From: Klebsormidium nitens
Lineage: Eukaryota; Streptophyta; Klebsormidiophyceae; Klebsormidiales; Klebsormidiaceae
Length of the DNA stretch: 64,000 nucleotides
Reading direction: 5' to 3'
Assembly (NCBI GenBank): GCA_000708835.1
Contig: DF237117.1
Span: forward strand, 85,266 to 149,265
The position numbers and the translations under genes are program-made. The notes below the pieces were generated by a model. The model did not search any database and was not told where the DNA came from. It was given only the letters and a program-made list of their open reading frames with translations. This document shows positions 59,502 through 64,000 of this stretch, piece after piece (the stretch's first letter is position 1; every line of letters starts with the position of its first letter).

Positions 59502-61388
59502 AAGAAGAAATCAATCAGTAGATGGACGGCAAGCTGGTCGTTCAGAAGCTTCTGGTTCCGCTTGGAGAATGCCGATTGAAATTAAGTGCTGCGGTCTGAC
59601 ATGTGCTCTCGCTTTGACAGCTTGTGTTTTGACTGCTGATATATGTTACATGCGGAATATATTCCAGATTTGCCGCGAGTCACAATTTTGTACGCAAGTG
59701 ACACGAAGGGTTCTGTTTCTTGTTTGGAATACAGGCGCACTCAAATGTGGTTGGCAACCTTTACTGACAGAGTTTAAGGCCAGCGTACGGCTGCCCCTGG
59801 GCAGCTCCTCCAATAGTCATGCATGTGATTTTAGTGCCTGTTGTTGCATATCTCAAAACTTAGTTTGAAGTATGCACTCCGATCAAATGATTTCATCGCA
59901 AACACTAGTGATGCAAGTAATACTGAAATCATACTTAAGAATACCCTTGCTCACGGCTATAGTCGTTGGATTGTCTAGACTATTAGAAGGTACTTTTGTT
60001 CGACAACAATCTCACCAAACATACCGAACATTATGCGCTATGTCGGATTGTTAGGGCACAATTGTCCAAGGGTGTTTGAGCTATTAATAGCGCAAGCCGT
60101 CCAAGCTGTCCAAGGCATTATGTCAGAACAAGTGTGCAAAGGCGTCCGGAACTCCGGAAGTCGGCCCACGTTTGGGCTGGTGGCCGGTGGGGGCAACATC
60201 GAGAGGCAACTTTACCCCTACGTTGTATCGTGCATCAAGAGGGGAGGGGGGGGCTGGTGGCAAGTTTCATTTTTGGAGTTCCGGACGCCTCTGCACACAT
60301 GTTTTGACACGATGCCCAAGGTTTCAAAAAAGTCGTCTTAACCCCCAAATCAATGACGTTGTCAACCATACCAACTGTTCGCGCTACATTGAGAGCGCAA
60401 GCCTGTACGGTCCAAAGTGGCCAAGCTGTTCAATTCTTTCGGGACATGTCACACATGCATTTCGACTGACAGTGGCATCGACTATACCAAACATTATGCG
60501 CTACAAACCTCTTCAAGGTAGCAAAGCTTTCCAAGCTTATGGAAGCACACTTCTCGCCCCTCACTCCAAAGACATAATCCCATGTACTATCATTAATGTG
60601 CTGTTGTTGATTGCGCACACTTGCAAGCTGTTGATAGTGCATACCAGAGTGTCCAAGCAGTTTGAGGGTTTGGGAAACGGTCGTCTTGACCTCCAAATCG
60701 ATGACGTCATCAACCGTACCAAGCATTACGCGTTCGAATCGATAGTGCAAGAACACAAGGTGCCTAAGCATTCGACATGGGGTCGAAGGAAGGCTCCTCT
60801 GGATGACGTCAGCGGCCAATTTTAGCAGGAAAACACTCGGAGCCCGCCACGGCGCTCTCTCCTGGGCGAACCGGCGTGGTTGATGGTCTCAAGCCCGACA
60901 TACCTTAACGTACCGTGACCCTTACCGCGCTGACGCAGGTCCCCAGCTGCCGTAACGTGAGTCTATGTCCTACCGGGCACCCGGAAAATCAGCCCCTTTA
61001 GCGTCGTAAGGGCACCATTACCACTCCGGACCGGCCTGTTCCCTCGAGCCTGAGACGGAAGCTGCCCCTTCTAGTCTCTAGCTTGACACTGCCAGCATGC
61101 CCGCAGGAAAGTGCTAGAGCGCCAAGTGGTTTAGGCTTGGGGTAAGTGATTGCGTCATGGCAGTTTTTTATACTCGGGAGTTGAAATCTAGCAAAAGCAT
61201 GTCTCCGAAGGTGCTTGAGCTTTTGGGACCAATTAATCTTTGGGGCCGACCAATGCTTGCTCTGCTTCGAATTTTCGAGACTGTGGGTCTGCTGTGAGTT
61301 GGTTTGTGCTTCAGTTGCTGTGGGCAAACTGATTCCTCTCTTATGTGTGTTTGCAGCTGTGACCAGCGGAGCTAATGTGTGATAAGTA
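59502..61388. other. Intergenic with short dispersed repeats
   Basis: The region holds repeated blocks of the type CCAAATC.ATGACGT...CAACC.TACCAA.C.TT.CGCG (about 60345-60400 and 60692-60750), with related strings near 60005 and 60485. No gene is recognised. 60836-61388 is GC-richer and is the likely 5' flank of the next gene. Confidence 0.5.
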
Positions 61389-63460
61389 ATGGCAAGAAGC
61401 CGGCCTTGTGGCAGGTCCAAGTCTGATCACAGGGTCTGCCAGGCTGCTCGCTATGCGTGCGCCGCAGAGTACAGGGACCGCATCACAATTAGTGCAGAAA
61501 GGCAGGAGTTTCTAATCGCTGCTGTCAATTCACGAAGCAATGACATTCCTGCCCCTCGCCGCCGGCGGTGCCAGCGGTCAGAGGGACTGAAACATGAGGG
61601 GCAGCCTGCTCGCAATGTTTGGCTAGGCCAGGGCTTCAGTGCTGCTGATCAGAAAGCAAGGCGTCAGGATGCGCGGGTGCTCCAAAAAGCTCTGAAGTGG
61701 ACTGCAAATCGCGGTGAGCAAAGACAGTTCGTTTGCTTGTTTAGAAGTCAATTCCTCTTGTCAAGCAGAATGGAGGATCATCTTGATAGGCTTTTCAACA
61801 AACAAAAAGACACCAAGCCATCAAGCATACCACTGTTTCAGCAGGTAAAGATTGTTCATTAGAGCAATGGAGCGATAATCTCTCATCAACATCGACCAGC
61901 AGAATCTTTGATGGCATGGCTGGGGTGCGTAGGAGAGTGTACCAAGATTCGATCACTTGTTTCTGAGGATATCAATGGGTCAGATTTGGTACAACGCCAG
62001 AAATTCATGGCATGGCTGGGCGCACCTTGAAACACGAGGAGGGCGCCAGAAGTGTACCAAGAAATGGCCAGTTACTTGTTAAAGATATCAATAGGTCATT
62101 TCCTGGTACAGCATCAAAACTTGGTGGCATGGCTGGGCGTGCCCTAAAAGGTAAGAACAATGCCCAAGGTTGGAGGCATGGCTTGGGGTTTGCAAGATGT
62201 GTACCAGTTACTTCTTGAAGATATCAATGGGTTATTTCCTGGTACAGTGCCAGAAGTTGGTGGCATGGCTGGGCCAGCCTTGGGAGCATACCTGACTCGG
62301 ACCGCTTATTGTCAATGGCACCAAAACTTCAAGATATCAAAAGACCATTTCTTTGTCCGGCGCCAAAAGTTGGTGGCATGGCCGGTCCCGTATGCAGGGT
62401 GTGGGCTGGAATTGGTCCTGTGCCTGCATGATCCCCAGAGTCTTCTTCTCTTTTCCAGACCCGCATGCCATTTACTGCCGCGAGTGCGACACTACCGCAG
62501 AGTATGGGCTCCGTGGGGGCAAGATGGGAGGGGCTCTCACCTACTTCTGCGAGAGCCACGGGCCATCAAAGGGATGTTTCAAGATCAACAGCGACTGTGC
62601 AGGTAAGAATCTTGAGTCACACACATCTCGATTGTGTTTGAGCAGCCCACGACCTGACCTTGAATCGTGCAGGTCTTTGCATGGTTTCAGGCCCGACAGG
62701 CCCTGCGCTGATTGCACCCTTTTCTAATTGCAGCATGGGTTCAGGGGAGCGACAAGGCGCGAAGGAAGGCCTGCCCTGAGCCCGAGCAGCATCAGAAGGG
62801 GCCCGGGCCATCTGCTGCTCCTCGGTCATGGACGGCGACAGTCGGTGAGCACCCAGAGCTGTCAGAATTGTCAGACAAGAACTGGACTTGACACTCTGCC
62901 AAGCTCCAAGTGTCGGACTGGTGGCCTTGCAAGGTGATTGTTCTGATTTGCAGCATCAGGAGGGGGTTTGAAGCCGCGCCCCAAAAGCAGTGTACCAAGG
63001 AAGAGCGTGTTAGTGGTACGTCAATTCGCAGCTCATCACGGACATGTACCAAGAAAGAATCTATTACTTCTTAAGAATCTAACTGGGCGTTTCTTGGTAC
63101 ACAGATTTTGTAGGGTATGGCCGTAGTAGAGTGCTTGCCCTTGACTTGAGGAACGAGTCCGAGGGTACCTGGCGGGTCGATTGCGACATTACCAGTGCAG
63201 CACTTCTGACCCATTGCGCGCCGCCTTTGCAGAGTCCGCGTGCGCTGACCGCGGCGCCCGCCACAGCCCCACAACCAGCCCTCATGCGACCGCCAGCAAC
63301 TCCAGGTCGGACTGTGGTTTTGGCGCAGCCTGCCATCCGCACGCCGCCAGTGGCGATGCGCAGCCCGGGCAGCCTCTTGTCCGTGGTCGCGCAGAGGGCC
63401 TGCGCGCCCTTTCAAGCGGGAGCGCCAGGTTTGGGGTCCAGTCCGCCGCTGCCACAATGA
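61389..63460 (+). CDS. Small protein with an EsV-1-7-like Cys/His motif
   Basis: Five exons with closed phases: 61389-61713, 62459-62602, 62734-62844, 62954-63015, 63233-63460; 870 nt, 289 aa plus TGA. The N-terminal 108 residues are Arg/Lys-rich and of unknown fold. The second exon encodes a Cys/His motif of C-x2-C-x18-C-x2-H form (IYCRECDTTAEYGLRGGK, then YFCESHG). It resembles the EsV-1-7 repeat known from brown algae and some other algae, or another small zinc-binding motif; only one copy is seen. The C-terminus is Pro/Ala-rich and probably disordered. Intron 1 and the sequence around exon 4 contain a short palindromic repeat, and the end of exon 4 with its donor lies in one copy. The start is the first ATG in frame. 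Confidence 0.55.
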
Positions 63461-64000
63461 GCGGGCTGGCAAGGAGCGCATCCCAAGGTGAGCGACTACC
63501 TTGAGTCTCATCTCGTATCGCAATTTGGCAGTGCTGGGGAAGTGTCACGTCTTTCCTTTCAGAGATGAGATTTCGGGTCAGATGCTTAGCCTTCCCGGAT
63601 AGGAACTTGGCAGGTATGGCCGGGGGCCCTCAAACATGGTGTGAGACTTTGTAGAGTGCAGGGCCGTGTACCAGGAAAGTGTGTATTACTTCTTAGAAAA
63701 CAAATGGGCGTTTTCGGGTACGCTTTCAAGTTGCAGGGTATGGCAGGGTGCTCTCAACATCCTTTGGGGTATGGCGGCCCCCCAAAAACGGCGCAATCCT
63801 TTGCAGAGTAAAGGGCTGTGTACCAGGAAACTCTGTATTACTTCTTAGAAAACAAATGGGCGTTTTCTGGTACGCTTTCAAGTTGCAGGGTATGGCCGGG
63901 TGCTCTCAACATCCTGTGGGGTATGGCGGCCCCCCAAAAACGGCGCAATCCTTGGAAGAGTAAAGGGCCGTGTACCAGGAAATGCTGTATTACTTTCTTT
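61939..64000. repeat. Palindromic GTACCA...TGGTAC repeat, eight copies
   Basis: Copies lie at 61939-61992, 62054-62109, 62201-62245, 62992-63019, 63046-63100, 63668-63721, 63820-63873 and from 63972 off the window edge. Most are 45-56 bases, with inverted ends GTACCARGAAA and its complement. The interior is alike within groups (ATTACTTCTTAGAAAAC... or GATATCAATRGGT). The last three sit in a 152-base tandem unit. In the left group each copy alternates with GGCATGGCTGGGC-like sequence. The pattern suggests hairpin-forming units amplified with flanking DNA. Confidence 0.88.
63461..64000. other. 3' flank dominated by the 152-base tandem unit
   Basis: After the stop codon the sequence soon enters the tandem array: three copies of TTGCAGGGTATGGC...GGCGGCCCCCCAAAAACGG. 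No further gene is seen before the edge. Confidence 0.6.

Noticed and set aside
1-64000. tRNA, rRNA or other structured RNA genes
   Set aside because: No cloverleaf with conserved TTC loop or other familiar RNA signature was found by eye. A covariance-model scan could not be run.

Overview
The window is nuclear DNA of an intron-rich eukaryote. A flagellated green alga is the best fit, possibly a streptophyte alga; the species cannot be named from the sequence. Three points support this. The APC8 protein has plant-specific wording. Two cilium genes sit side by side, so the organism makes flagella, which rules out flowering plants. Introns are short (about 70 to 1,200 bp) with GT...TGCAG ends.

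Layout. 1-10502 (+): 3' nine-tenths of APC8/CDC23, a TPR subunit of the anaphase-promoting complex. 10503-16189: intergenic DNA with an unrecognised ORF (11846-12646) and a decayed duplicate of the APC8 3' exons (about 13966-15030). 16190-28139 (-): a complete 13-exon ALDH1L-type 10-formyltetrahydrofolate dehydrogenase, predicted 904 aa. 29646-33091 (-): a complete 7-exon B9D1, a ciliary transition-zone protein, predicted 199 aa. 34072-50837 (+): CFAP43, an axonemal WD-repeat/coiled-coil protein, about 21 exons. 51602-52594: a TTAA-flanked piggyBac-like non-autonomous element. About 53050-59501 (+): a Crinkler/RHS-type gene with ubiquitin-like, P-loop NTPase and PD-(D/E)XK nuclease-like parts. 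61389-63460 (+): a small gene with a Cys/His motif, lying in an array of short palindromic repeats that runs off the right edge.

The splice phases of ALDH1L, B9D1, the last gene and almost all of APC8, CFAP43 and the Crinkler-like gene close without frame errors, so these models are well supported. B9D1 and CFAP43 are divergently arranged, with 980 bp between their start codons, and both serve cilia.

The most unusual feature is not a gene. At least 15 exons in three unrelated genes are accompanied, inside the neighbouring intron, by one to six degenerate same-strand copies of the exon's own end together with its splice site. Upstream copies carry the acceptor and the 5' end of the exon; downstream copies carry the 3' end and the donor. 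Repeat periods are roughly 100-190 bp. About 45 such decoy exon fragments are visible, many with stop codons or indels. This looks like recurrent tandem duplication across splice junctions, a mode of intron growth that also multiplies competing splice sites.
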